Assembly (NCBI GenBank): GCA_910584245.1
Contig: CAJTZF010000004.1
Location: forward strand, 110,413 to 174,412
Origin: an uncultured Eubacterium sp.
Lineage (GTDB): Bacteria > Bacillota > Clostridia > Lachnospirales > Lachnospiraceae
Length of the DNA: 64,000 bases
Direction: 5' to 3'
Each line of letters opens with the position of its first letter. Within the stretch, counting starts at the first letter, position 1. The position numbers and the translations under genes are program-made. The notes beneath the pieces were generated by a model. It worked only from the letters and a program-made list of their open reading frames with translations. It made no database searches and was not told the origin of the DNA. Positions 53,836 through 63,446 of this stretch are shown here, in pieces.

Positions 53836-55005
53836 ATGGCACAGAAAATCAAAGAGCTGTTCATTTTTATGATGCGGCTTTTGCCACTTCGAAAGATGAT
53901 TGTGTTTGAGAGCCACCCGGATTTTTCTGATAATACTTTTGCGCTGTATGAGGAGCTTTTGAGGCGTGGCGTACAAAACCGTTATAAAATGTATTGGATT
54001 CGGACGTTTCACGCAGACCGGGGCGGGGAATACCATCTGCCTGAAAATGTTGGCACGATACAAAAGGAGCCTCATTCGCTCCGGGAAGTATTGAAACGGG
54101 CTTATGTGCTTAATTGCTGCCGCGTTATTATTGACTGCAACTCCTTTATATACAAGAGAAGGAAAGGACAGGTGCGGATTCATTTGGGACATGGCATGCC
54201 AGTAAAGATAGATCTGGAATATAGCCGCAAATTTGGTGATTGTGATAAATACTTAGTTCTGTCGCAATTTTGGAAAGATATTTATACGAGACAAATACAT
54301 GTGCCGGAGCAATGTCTTTGTTTTGCGGGGTATCCGCGCAATGACGTGCTTGTAAACCGGGTTGTAAACCGGGATTGGCAGGCGTCAGTCCGTTCATTTC
54401 ATAAGGTAATAATCTGGCTGCCAACTTACCGGCAGCACCGGCTTCATATGGAACGGGCGATGAAAAATGATTACCCATATGGAATGCCGGTAGTACATGA
54501 TTTGCGTGAGTTGGAGCTGCTTCAGGAGACGCTTGAACGGGAACGAATACTGCTTTTGTTTCGCCCGCATCCGGTGCAGGAGCTGTCCGTTTTTGAGCGT
54601 TTGTCATTTTCCCATATACAGATAGCAGATGATGCCTATTTGCGGCGGTTTCATATGACCTTGTACGAGTTGCTCGGCAATACGGATGGCCTGATTACGG
54701 ATTATTCTTCCGTTTATTTTGATTATTTGCTGACGGATCAGCCGGTCGCGCTGACGATTGAGGACCTATCCTGTTATTTTGAACATTTTACACTTGCCTT
54801 TCCTGATTATAGACAGTTTATTAAGGGGGTTTATGTAGAAGGGTTTGAGGGACTTTTGTCATTTCTGGAACAGATGGCGGCCGGAGAAGACCGGTGCAGA
54901 GAGGAACGGCTGGCCGCAAAGCGGATGTTCCACGGGGATACAGATGGTGCCAGTGCGCGCCGGATCGCAGATTTGCTTGCCGATGAGTATGGAATCCGGG
55001 CATAA
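53836..55005 (+). CDS. CDP-glycerol glycerophosphotransferase (TagB/TagF-like)
   Basis: A 389-residue GT-B fold enzyme of the teichoic acid polymerase family: HLGHGMPVKIDLEYSRKF, FAGYPRNDVL, LLFRPHPVQE and TDYSSVYFDYLLTDQPVAL hold the conserved His and Asp/Ser motifs. It should move glycerol phosphate from CDP-glycerol to a membrane-bound acceptor. The length is close to a primase-type TagB rather than a long TagF. GAGGAAGGG precedes the ATG, 15 bases after the dehydratase gene. Confidence 0.9.
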   Translation: MAQKIKELFIFMMRLLPLRKMIVFESHPDFSDNTFALYEELLRRGVQNRYKMYWIRTFHADRGGEYHLPENVGTIQKEPHSLREVLKRAYVLNCCRVIIDCNSFIYKRRKGQVRIHLGHGMPVKIDLEYSRKFGDCDKYLVLSQFWKDIYTRQIHVPEQCLCFAGYPRNDVLVNRVVNRDWQASVRSFHKVIIWLPTYRQHRLHMERAMKNDYPYGMPVVHDLRELELLQETLERERILLLFRPHPVQELSVFERLSFSHIQIADDAYLRRFHMTLYELLGNTDGLITDYSSVYFDYLLTDQPVALTIEDLSCYFEHFTLAFPDYRQFIKGVYVEGFEGLLSFLEQMAAGEDRCREERLAAKRMFHGDTDGASARRIADLLADEYGIRA

Positions 55006-55040
55006 TGCATAAATATTAAAAAAAGATATGAGGTTTCTAT

Positions 55041-56150
55041 ATGGATATTTATGTAGTGAAGAGCGGAGATACGGTAGATCAGATTGCGGCTGCATTCTCG
55101 GTACCGGCTGAGAGCATTATATGGAATAACCAGTTGGTGTACCCTTATCCGCTCGCAGTCGGGCAGGCGTTGTTAATCGGTGAATTTGACGAGGCGGCAG
55201 AACGGCAGCGTGATGCCGGCGGTTATGCCTATACGTATATTAGCCGCTGGGTGCTGGAGCAGACGCTTCCATTTCTAAACCGTTTATTCGTGTTTTCTTA
55301 TGGTTTCACGACGGAGGGTGAAATAATTGATCCACCGCGGGATGACTTATGGATGATACAGCTGAGCCAGGAACAAGATACGGTGCCAATTCTTACGCTG
55401 ACCCCGTTTGGGCAGGACGGGAAATTCAATAATAATCTGATTCATCAGGTCGTGACAAATGCCAGCGTGACGGACCGGCTTTTAAATAACCTTGTCTTTG
55501 AGATGCAGGAAAAAGGGTATGGAGGAATCGACATTGATTTCGAGTATATCCTTGCACAAGACAGGGATTTTTTTACCGCTTTTGTGCGGCGGGCAGTGGA
55601 AATCATGCATCCGTATGGCTTTACGGTCTCTGTTGCGCTGGCCCCGAAAACCTCCGCCGGCCAGAAGGGGTTATTATATGAGGGGAAAGATTATGCGGCG
55701 ATTGGGGCCGCCGCCGATGAGGTACTTCTAATGACATATGAGTGGGGATACAAATACGGTCCTCCTATGGCGGTGGCGCCGCTGAATATGGTGAGAAGGG
55801 TGTTGGACTATGCGGTCACGGAAATCGAGACATCCAAGATTAATCTCGGTATTGCCAATTATGGGTACGACTGGCCGCTGCCCTTTGTGCGCGGGGAGAC
55901 GGCAGCAAGGACGATCGGCAATGTGGAGGCGGTGCAGATTGCGATCCGGTACGGGGCGGAAATATTGTTTGACGATGTCGCTCAGTCCCCTTATTTTTAC
56001 TATACGGACGGGGATGGGACGGAGCATGTTGTCTGGTTTGAGGATGTTCGGAGCTTGCAGCAGAAATATGCCCTGTTGCCGGAGTATGGCTTGAAGGGAA
56101 TCGGTGTGTGGCAGATTATGAGGTGGTTCCGGGGTATGTGGCTTGTATAG
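55041..56150 (+). CDS. LysM plus GH18 spore-type hydrolase (SleL/YaaH-like)
   Basis: A 369-residue protein with one LysM domain (residues 1-47, YVVKSGDTVDQIAAAFSVPAESIIWNN) and a GH18 domain with the catalytic motif GIDIDFE, where Glu is the acid. No signal peptide, as usual for cortex-lytic or coat-associated SleL enzymes made in the mother cell. It likely cuts cortex fragments during germination. Only one LysM is present; Bacillus SleL has two. Confidence 0.88.
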   Translation: MDIYVVKSGDTVDQIAAAFSVPAESIIWNNQLVYPYPLAVGQALLIGEFDEAAERQRDAGGYAYTYISRWVLEQTLPFLNRLFVFSYGFTTEGEIIDPPRDDLWMIQLSQEQDTVPILTLTPFGQDGKFNNNLIHQVVTNASVTDRLLNNLVFEMQEKGYGGIDIDFEYILAQDRDFFTAFVRRAVEIMHPYGFTVSVALAPKTSAGQKGLLYEGKDYAAIGAAADEVLLMTYEWGYKYGPPMAVAPLNMVRRVLDYAVTEIETSKINLGIANYGYDWPLPFVRGETAARTIGNVEAVQIAIRYGAEILFDDVAQSPYFYYTDGDGTEHVVWFEDVRSLQQKYALLPEYGLKGIGVWQIMRWFRGMWLV

Positions 56151-56187
56151 ACATACTTATTTACAAAACGGTAACAATTAGGAAACA

Positions 56188-56225
56188 GATGTGACATTGA
56201 CAAATAATTTTCGATGTGACATAAT
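56188..56225 (+). promoter_or_regulatory. Promoter of the RND gene overlapped by a direct repeat
   Basis: TTGACA (56197-56202), 17-base spacer, CATAAT (56220-56225). GATGTGACAT occurs exactly twice, at 56188-56197 and 56213-56222, touching the -35 and -10 boxes, 25 bases apart, about two and a half helical turns. Confidence 0.7.
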
Positions 56226-56271
56226 TCTGATGTTGGATTAAATGGAAATAAACAGTTAGGAGGATACATCA

Positions 56272-59200
56272 GTGTTATCAAAATTAAGTGTGAAAAAGCC
56301 GTATACGGTGCTGGTAGCTGTCGTACTTATACTTGTTCTTGGTTTTTTGTCTTTTCGCAATATGAGTACAGATCTTCTGCCAGATATGGAATTTCCCTAT
56401 GCAATTGTAATGACCACATATCCAGGCGCTAGTCCGGAAGAGGTCGAGGCGGCCGTTACAAAGCCGGTGGAACAGGCGATGGCGAGTATCACAAATATGA
56501 AAGAAGTATCATCTGTGTCGAACAGCAATGTATCCGTAGTCATTCTTGAGTTTAATGACAATACTGATATGAATACTGCTACGATTGATATGAGGGAGAG
56601 TCTTGATATGGTATCGGCCCAGTGGGACGACACGATTGGGAATCCGACGATCATGAAAATGAACCCGGATATGATGCCAATTATGGTAGCAGCCATTGAT
56701 TATGATAATATAGACCAGGTTGAGGTGACGGACCGCGCAAAAACAGATATTATTCCTGACCTGGAGAGCGTAGAGGGAGTGGCATCCGTCAATACGTCCG
56801 GGGCGGTGCAGAAAAAAGTGGAGGTTATTATACAGCAGGATAAGCTGGATAAGATGAATAAGAAAGTCAAGGATGCTGTGGAAGGCAAACTGGACGATGC
56901 CCAGAAAAAGATTTCGGATAATAAAGAAAAGATCCAGGATGGAAAAGACACGCTGAACCAGAAGCAGAAAGAGACGGCGGCACAGCTCGCCGAGGGAGAA
57001 GCGAAACTAGCAAAGTCTTCCAAGAAGATGGAGAAGACGCTGAAGACGATAAATAGTAATCTCAAGACGTTGGAGTCCAAAGAGAAGACACTACTTGATT
57101 CAGAAAAGAAGTTGAACGAGGGAATCGCGCAGATTAAGACGCAGAAGGCGACGCTGGAGGCCACCATTAAGACGCTGACAACGGCGAAGGATGGCATGGC
57201 GCAGCTGCAAAGCGGGCTGAAAGGATTAAATGCGCAGAAGAAGGCGCTCGAGGCGCAGATTGCGGCCAGCGGGGAGACGACGGAGCTCCGTACCAGGCTG
57301 GAAGCGGTTAATGCCCAGATCAGTGTGCTGCAGTCGAAGCTGAAGGAGCAAGGGCTCAGTGAGGCGGAGCTGGATGGCAAGCTGGTGGAGGCAGAGCAGG
57401 GCCTGGCGAAGGCGCAGGCTGGATTGTCCCAGATCAATGAACAGGAGAAGAAGCTGGGTAAGAGCAGGAAAGAACTGAAAAAAGGGAAGGAACAGATTGC
57501 AGCTGGCAAGAAACAGCTGACGGACGCGAAGGCAAAACTGGAAAAGGGGCAGCTTTCCGTGGAAGAGGCGGCCCAGGAGCTCAGCGAGCAAAAAGTACTC
57601 GCCGCCATTAAGCTCAGTGTGGCAGAGATGGAAGTTGCCGATGGGGAGAGCAAGCTGAAGGAAGCGGAGAACAATCTGAAGGATTCTTCCAAAACGACGA
57701 AAGAGAACACCGATTTAGAGAAAATCATTACAAAGAGTATGGTGGAAGGGATTCTGACCGCGGAGAATTTCAATATGCCAGCGGGGTATATAACAGACGA
57801 TGATGCTTCTTATCTTGTAAAGGTCGGAGAGAAAATGGACTCGAACGAGGATATTGAGAAGCTTGTAATCTGTGATATGGATCTGGACGGACTCGACCCG
57901 ATCCGGTTGTCCGATGTGGCCGATGTGGCCGTGACGGACAACTCTGAAGACGTGTATGTTATGGTAAACGGAAATCCGGCAGTGGCTGTTACGATGGAAA
58001 AGGCCACGGGATTCTCAACTGGGGATGTGACAGGACGGCTTGTTGAGAGGTTTGAAGAGCTGGAAAAGGAAAATGAAGGACTTCATATCAGTATACTTAT
58101 GAACCAGGGAGTGTATATTGACCTTGTGGTGGATTCCGTTGTGCAAAACTTATTAATCGGAGGTTTGCTCTCTATCGTGATCCTGCTTTTATTCCTGTGG
58201 GATTTCCGGCCTACGATTATTGTGGCCTGCTCCATACCGCTCAGTGTAGTGACGGCGCTTGTATTTATGTATTTTTCAGGAGTGACGTTAAATATCATAT
58301 CACTCTCCGGTCTGGCGCTAGGTGTCGGCATGCTTGTTGATAACTCTGTCGTCGTCATAGAAAATGTGTTCCGTCTGCGCAACGAGGAAGGTTACAGTAT
58401 AAAAGAGGCGGCCGTGGAAGGAGCCAGGCAGGTTGCGGGCGCGATACTGGCGTCGACACTCACAACGATTTGTGTATTTGCGCCGATTATATTTACAGAA
58501 GGTGTTACGAGGCAGATGTTTGTGGACCTGGCTCTTACGCTGGCGTATTCCCTGCTGGCCAGCCTTGTTGTCAGCTTGACGCTTGTACCCGCGATGTCGA
58601 GGGGAATGTTAAAAAAGACAAAGGTACAAAAGGAGACGATAATTGGAAAAGTAAAAGCGTTCTATTCCAGGCTGCTGGCAATATTGCTGCGAAAGAAAAT
58701 ATTTGTACTGACCGGATCGCTCGTGCTTTTGATTGCATTTGCAGTGCTGTCGGCATCGAGGGGAACCGCATTTATGCCGGAGATGCAGAGCACGCAGATG
58801 ACGATGACGCTTTCAGTGCCGGAGGATGAAACGGTATCGGAGGAAGAGCTTCAGGAGATCTCTACGGATATGATGGGATGGCTGCGTGACATTGAAGGAA
58901 TTGAGACGGTCGGAGCCATGTCTGGCGGCGGAGGTATGATGTCATCTATGTCCGGCGGCGGAGAGGATTCCATTTCCATGTATGTATTGCTGGACGAGGA
59001 GACAAAACGGACAAATAATGAGATAAAGCGGCAGATCGAGGAGAAATTCAAGGAGGTCGGCCATAAGGGTGAACTCAATGTCAATTCTTCGGCAATGGAT
59101 ATGAGCGCGCTGTACGGTTCGGGTATTTCCATCGAGGTCAAGGGCAAGGACCTGGATAAGCTCCAGGCGGTTTCGGAAGAGATGATTGCTAAAATCCAGG

Positions 59201-60210
59201 ATGTGGAAGGGATTATGGATGTGACGAACGGACTCGAGGACAGCAGCCAGGAGTTCCGTATCACCGTCAATAAGGCAAAGGCGATGAAGTACTCGCTTAC
59301 AGTGGCGCAAGTATTCCAGAAAATAAACGAGAAGATAAAGGAGGCGGATTCTGCGACAACCGTCTCGACCGATACGGATGAGTTGAGCGTTTATGTCAGC
59401 GATGAAAAGGATACTTCGCTTGACCGGGCCGATCTCCGTAAGATGGAAATTGAGTATACGGATATGATGACACAGAAGACAAAGAAGGTGAAGCTTAAGA
59501 AAATTGCGGATTTTAGTATGGCGACGTCCCCGAACTCGATTAACCGCAGAAACCAGAGCCGTTATATGACCGTGTCTGCATCGGTTGACGATGATCACAA
59601 TATTGGCCTTGTCAGCAATGAGATTAAGGATGCGCTGGCAGATTATGAAGTCCCGGCAGGCTATAGCATAGAGTTTAAGGGAGAAGATCAAACGATTAAT
59701 GAGTCAATGGAACAGGTAATGCTTATGTTTGTTGTCGGTGTGCTGTTTATGTACCTCATTATGGTAGCGCAGTTTCAGTCACTGCTCTCACCGTTTATTA
59801 TCCTGTTTACGATCCCACTTGCTTTTACTGGCGGATTTATGGGACTGTGGGTTTCGGGAAGTGAGGTCAGTGTAATTGCGATGATTGGTTTTGTCATGCT
59901 TTCCGGTATTATAGTAAACAATGGTATTGTGCTTGTGGATTATATTAACCAGCTTCGGGAAAGCGGCATGGAGAAATATGAGGCGATCGTGGAGGCGGGC
60001 GCGACCAGGCTTCGTCCGATTCTTATGACGGCGCTCACTACAGTGCTTGGTTTGATACCGATGGTCGTCAGCTCAGACAGTGGTTCGGATATGGTGCGTC
60101 CGATGGCAATCGTGACCATCGGAGGACTTGTCTATGGTACGCTGTTGACGCTGTTTGTCGTGCCGTGTATTTATGCGGTGCTGAACCGCAAGAAATATAA
60201 ATCGGAATAA
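56272..60210 (+). CDS. RND-family efflux transporter with large coiled-coil insert
   Basis: A 1,312-residue AcrB/MMPL-type transporter, about 250 residues longer than usual. Membrane helix 1 at about 10-28; the porter part begins FPYAIVMTTYPGASPEEVE; the first helix bundle is near 620-780 (VQNLLIGGLLSIVILLLFL, GLALGVGMLVDNSVVVIENVF with the proton-relay Asp), and the second near the C-terminus. Residues about 195-480 form a Lys/Glu/Ala/Gln-rich coiled coil (bases 56860-57710), placed where AcrB has its DN docking subdomain. GTG start with AGGAGG. It may export lipids, peptides or drugs; no adaptor gene is adjacent. Confidence 0.9.
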   Translation: MLSKLSVKKPYTVLVAVVLILVLGFLSFRNMSTDLLPDMEFPYAIVMTTYPGASPEEVEAAVTKPVEQAMASITNMKEVSSVSNSNVSVVILEFNDNTDMNTATIDMRESLDMVSAQWDDTIGNPTIMKMNPDMMPIMVAAIDYDNIDQVEVTDRAKTDIIPDLESVEGVASVNTSGAVQKKVEVIIQQDKLDKMNKKVKDAVEGKLDDAQKKISDNKEKIQDGKDTLNQKQKETAAQLAEGEAKLAKSSKKMEKTLKTINSNLKTLESKEKTLLDSEKKLNEGIAQIKTQKATLEATIKTLTTAKDGMAQLQSGLKGLNAQKKALEAQIAASGETTELRTRLEAVNAQISVLQSKLKEQGLSEAELDGKLVEAEQGLAKAQAGLSQINEQEKKLGKSRKELKKGKEQIAAGKKQLTDAKAKLEKGQLSVEEAAQELSEQKVLAAIKLSVAEMEVADGESKLKEAENNLKDSSKTTKENTDLEKIITKSMVEGILTAENFNMPAGYITDDDASYLVKVGEKMDSNEDIEKLVICDMDLDGLDPIRLSDVADVAVTDNSEDVYVMVNGNPAVAVTMEKATGFSTGDVTGRLVERFEELEKENEGLHISILMNQGVYIDLVVDSVVQNLLIGGLLSIVILLLFLWDFRPTIIVACSIPLSVVTALVFMYFSGVTLNIISLSGLALGVGMLVDNSVVVIENVFRLRNEEGYSIKEAAVEGARQVAGAILASTLTTICVFAPIIFTEGVTRQMFVDLALTLAYSLLASLVVSLTLVPAMSRGMLKKTKVQKETIIGKVKAFYSRLLAILLRKKIFVLTGSLVLLIAFAVLSASRGTAFMPEMQSTQMTMTLSVPEDETVSEEELQEISTDMMGWLRDIEGIETVGAMSGGGGMMSSMSGGGEDSISMYVLLDEETKRTNNEIKRQIEEKFKEVGHKGELNVNSSAMDMSALYGSGISIEVKGKDLDKLQAVSEEMIAKIQDVEGIMDVTNGLEDSSQEFRITVNKAKAMKYSLTVAQVFQKINEKIKEADSATTVSTDTDELSVYVSDEKDTSLDRADLRKMEIEYTDMMTQKTKKVKLKKIADFSMATSPNSINRRNQSRYMTVSASVDDDHNIGLVSNEIKDALADYEVPAGYSIEFKGEDQTINESMEQVMLMFVVGVLFMYLIMVAQFQSLLSPFIILFTIPLAFTGGFMGLWVSGSEVSVIAMIGFVMLSGIIVNNGIVLVDYINQLRESGMEKYEAIVEAGATRLRPILMTALTTVLGLIPMVVSSDSGSDMVRPMAIVTIGGLVYGTLLTLFVVPCIYAVLNRKKYKSE

Positions 60211-60222
60211 GGAGTAAGGACT

Positions 60223-61035
60223 ATGAATGCACCGATCGGCGTTTTTGATTCCGGCGTGGGCGGACTCACGGTGATGAAGGAAATTATGAGGCAGCTTCCG
60301 GGGGAAAACCTCGTGTATTTTGGCGATACTGCGCGGGTACCCTATGGGAGCAAGTCAAAAAATACGGTGTGCCGGTACAGCAGGCAGATCGTACGGTTTC
60401 TTGAGACAAGGCAGGTGAAGGCGATTGTTATCGCCTGCAATACGGCAAGTGCACTTGCACTCGATGAGATCCGGGATGAGACCAGTATTCCGATTATAGG
60501 AGTGGTGGAACCGGGGGCAGTTATGGCAGCGAACACGACGAAGACGAACAATATCGGCATAATTGGCACGGACAGTACGATAAAAAGTGGTATTTACAAT
60601 AAATGCCTGCACAAAATAAACCCAGAGATCACAGTTGTGAGCAAGGCATGTCCGCTCTTCGTCCCTCTTGTCGAAGAGGGGCTTTGGGAAGACAGGGTAA
60701 CGGAGGATATTGCCGGCCGGTACTTGCACGAACTTAAAGAGTATGACATTGACGCCCTCGTTCTCGGCTGTACCCATTATCCCCTGCTTCGCAGAATCAT
60801 CGGCAGGGAGATGGGGGAAAATGTAAAGCTGGTAAATCCGGCATATGAGACGGCGAAATCGCTAAAGGCTCTTTTGACAGAAAAGAATCTGCTCAATACG
60901 ATAGGAATAGATGGCAGGGAACCCACATATGATTATTATGTTAGTGATGGTGTGGATAAATTCATTTCTTTTGCGGATGATGTGTTATCCTGCCAAGTGG
61001 GAAAGGCGGAAATAGTAAATATTGAGTCGTATTAA
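60223..61035 (+). CDS. murI: Glutamate racemase
   Basis: Makes D-glutamate for peptidoglycan. The 270-residue protein has the two catalytic cysteines in IACNTASA and LGCTHYPLL, and the N-terminal FDSGVGGLTVMKEI. It overlaps the M23 gene by 14 bases. Confidence 0.95.
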   Translation: MNAPIGVFDSGVGGLTVMKEIMRQLPGENLVYFGDTARVPYGSKSKNTVCRYSRQIVRFLETRQVKAIVIACNTASALALDEIRDETSIPIIGVVEPGAVMAANTTKTNNIGIIGTDSTIKSGIYNKCLHKINPEITVVSKACPLFVPLVEEGLWEDRVTEDIAGRYLHELKEYDIDALVLGCTHYPLLRRIIGREMGENVKLVNPAYETAKSLKALLTEKNLLNTIGIDGREPTYDYYVSDGVDKFISFADDVLSCQVGKAEIVNIESY

Positions 61036-61795
61036 AAAGATTCTGTTTTTTATTTTAGTATTTTCTATCGTGCCGTTGGAGACGGGGTGGATCTTGAATG
61101 GGGTGCGGGCCGACCAGGCTGCGCCGCTTCAGGATGACCCGGAAGTATTTCGGTGTTTCGATATTCCGGCGGCAGATATAAAAAAGATGGGGCATTTTTC
61201 AGAAAAGAACTGCCGGACGCTTGCCCTGCAGCTATTGTATGGAAAGGGACGTGTGCCGTTTTCCTTTTCGCTCCAGCTGGACGAAGAAACGGTGGACACG
61301 TATGTGGATGCATTTGCCACGGTGTTGAGCGATGTAAGTTGTTTTCCTGTCGCCTTTGACGGTACGAATAGCGAGAAAGTTTCTTATGAAAATTCATGGG
61401 GAACGGCGAGAAATTATGGAGGGGACCGGCGGCATGAGGGCGTGGACATCATGACTTCCAACAATGAGCCGGGATACTTTCCTGCGGTCAGCATATGCGA
61501 TGGAGTGATTGAGAAAATGGGCTGGCTGGAGCTTGGCGGGTACCGGATCGGCATACGCAGTGAGCACGGCTTGTATGCGTATTATGCCCACCTGGATTCG
61601 TACCGCAAGGGGTTGAAGACAGGGGATACGGTGCGGGCAGGGGAGACGCTCGGTTATTTGGGCAATACGGGATATGGAAAAGAGGGCACAAAGGGCAAGT
61701 TTGACGTTCATCTTCATTTTGGCATGTATATTGATATTGCGGGTAAGGAGACGAGTGTGAATCCCTACGAAATTTTACGATATTTAGAGTCTTAA
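61022..61795 (+). CDS. M23-family metallopeptidase (LytM domain)
   Basis: A 257-residue protein with an N-terminal signal or anchor segment (about 5-22) and a C-terminal LytM domain with the zinc motifs RRHEGVDI (HxxxD) and HLHFG (HxH), plus YAYYAHLDSY. The expected residues are present, so it should cut peptidoglycan cross-bridges. TTG at 61022 is the likely start, inside murI, giving translational coupling. Confidence 0.87.
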   Translation: MSRIKKILFFILVFSIVPLETGWILNGVRADQAAPLQDDPEVFRCFDIPAADIKKMGHFSEKNCRTLALQLLYGKGRVPFSFSLQLDEETVDTYVDAFATVLSDVSCFPVAFDGTNSEKVSYENSWGTARNYGGDRRHEGVDIMTSNNEPGYFPAVSICDGVIEKMGWLELGGYRIGIRSEHGLYAYYAHLDSYRKGLKTGDTVRAGETLGYLGNTGYGKEGTKGKFDVHLHFGMYIDIAGKETSVNPYEILRYLES

Positions 61796-61820
61796 ACTTA
61801 ACGGAGGAATGAGGAAAAAC

Positions 61821-62435
61821 ATGGAGAGATGGAAAGGTACGAAATGCGAACCAGGTTATATTCATAAACAGAAGATATTTCAAAGCTTGATGCTGCTTAT
61901 GTTTGCCGCCATCGGCGTCGGACTGTTTTTAACTGGTCTGCTCATTACGAAAACGAGGGCAAATGTATTTACCGTGCTCGGTATTCTTATGGTGCTTCCC
62001 GCGGCAAAGCGTGTGATTACACTTGTAGTAATGCTGCCGCGGCACTCAGTGGAGCAGGAACGTTATGACAAGCTGAAGGCGGCGCTTTCGCCGGGGGCGG
62101 TATTGCTGACAGATTATGTGTTTACATCCGCAGATAAAATAATGAGCCTGGATTTTGTTTTGATCCAGGATAAGCATGTGATAGGTATCCGTTCGGACGA
62201 GAAGGGAAAAGACAGCCCGGCGGACCGGAAAAATATGGATTATATGACGGATTACTTAAAAAAGGGCGTTATGGGAATCGCATCGGATTACCAGGTGAAA
62301 ATCGTGGAGACCGATGAGGAGTTTTACCCGTTGTATACAAAAATGAGCGGAGTAGTTCCTCATTCCGGCAGCGGAGAAGAGGCCGATGAAACAGAAGCAG
62401 AGGTTGTCAAATATTTAAAGATACTGGCCGTTTGA
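61821..62435 (+). CDS. Membrane protein of unknown function
   Basis: A 204-residue protein with two membrane helices (about 20-42 and 50-73), then a soluble domain of about 130 residues (KLKAALSPGAVLLTDYVFTSADKIMSLDFVLIQDKHVIGI) and an acidic end. No family is recognised. ATG at 61821 is chosen since GAGG lies 5 bases before; an ATG at 61809 sits too close to its GGAGG. It lies in a run of genes with murI, M23 and rluA, all on one strand. Confidence 0.7.
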   Translation: MERWKGTKCEPGYIHKQKIFQSLMLLMFAAIGVGLFLTGLLITKTRANVFTVLGILMVLPAAKRVITLVVMLPRHSVEQERYDKLKAALSPGAVLLTDYVFTSADKIMSLDFVLIQDKHVIGIRSDEKGKDSPADRKNMDYMTDYLKKGVMGIASDYQVKIVETDEEFYPLYTKMSGVVPHSGSGEEADETEAEVVKYLKILAV

Positions 62436-62456
62436 CGCGGGGGAAGAAGCGGATTT

Positions 62457-63446
62457 ATGAGGGAAATAACGATTGGAACAAACCAGTGCGGGCAGAGACT
62501 GGATAAATTTCTGGCAAAATATTTAAAAGAGGCGCCCAAAAGCTTTTTATATAAAATGCTTCGGAAAAAAAATATTAAGCTGAATGGCGCCCGGGCGGAG
62601 GGAAGTGAAAGATTGAGGGAGGGAGACATTGTGACACTCTATCTCTCAGACGAGACAATTGCAAAATTTTGCGGCCGTCCGCTAACTGTTTCCGGGCATG
62701 TTGCCGACAACCCACTTGAAATTATTTATGAAAATGAGCATATTGCCCTTATAAACAAACCGGCTGGTCTGTTGTCGCAAAAAGCAAGGCCGGAGGACGA
62801 CAGTCTTACGGAGCAATTTGTCCGGTATGTCGGGGAGACAGAAGAGGGATTTGTCCCCGGAATCTGTAACCGGCTCGACCGAAACACGAGCGGCATAGTT
62901 ATTGCGGGCAAGACGCTGGCCGGACTTCAGAAGATGTCAGAGCTTCTCCGGGAAAGGCAGCTGGCGAAATATTATTTAGCAGTTGTCAAGGGCACGATGG
63001 CGAAGGGCGGTGTGATACGCGGATATTTGCGGAAGGACAAGCGTACAAACCGGGTTGAATTGTTTTCCACAGAGGTTCCGGGAAGCGCTTATATCCAGAC
63101 GGGCTATGAGCCGCTCTGTAGCGACGGAGCGTTTACACTGCTCCGGGTAAGATTATTTACGGGGAAAACGCATCAGATCCGCGGCCACCTGGGCAGTATC
63201 GGCCATCCGATCGCAGGGGACTGGAAATACGGCGGGCAGATAGAGGGAAGCCGGATTAAACGGCAGCTTTTACATGCGTATGAGATTGAATTCCCACATA
63301 TGGACGGGCCGTTTGGTGATTTGGGTGGCAAGCGGTTCCGCGCTGGCATACCGGAGGACTTTTGCCGGGAGGGATTTGTTATGAAATTGATAGAAAGGAT
63401 GAAGAGAAATGAAACAGACAGTGATGTTATTTGCAACCGGATTTGA
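62457..63446 (+). CDS. RluA-family pseudouridine synthase
   Basis: A 329-residue enzyme with an N-terminal S4 domain (GQRLDKFLAKYLKEAPKSFLYKMLRKKNI) and a catalytic core with NRLDRNTSG (catalytic Asp). Clear RluC/RluD-type architecture; the exact rRNA site (large subunit) is not read from sequence. It overlaps the next gene by 38 bases. Confidence 0.92.
   Translation: MREITIGTNQCGQRLDKFLAKYLKEAPKSFLYKMLRKKNIKLNGARAEGSERLREGDIVTLYLSDETIAKFCGRPLTVSGHVADNPLEIIYENEHIALINKPAGLLSQKARPEDDSLTEQFVRYVGETEEGFVPGICNRLDRNTSGIVIAGKTLAGLQKMSELLRERQLAKYYLAVVKGTMAKGGVIRGYLRKDKRTNRVELFSTEVPGSAYIQTGYEPLCSDGAFTLLRVRLFTGKTHQIRGHLGSIGHPIAGDWKYGGQIEGSRIKRQLLHAYEIEFPHMDGPFGDLGGKRFRAGIPEDFCREGFVMKLIERMKRNETDSDVICNRI

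Noticed and set aside
56700..57773. 357-codon minus-strand frame inside the RND gene
   Set aside because: Ser/Phe-rich shadow produced by the Lys/Glu-rich coiled-coil codons; no start signal.
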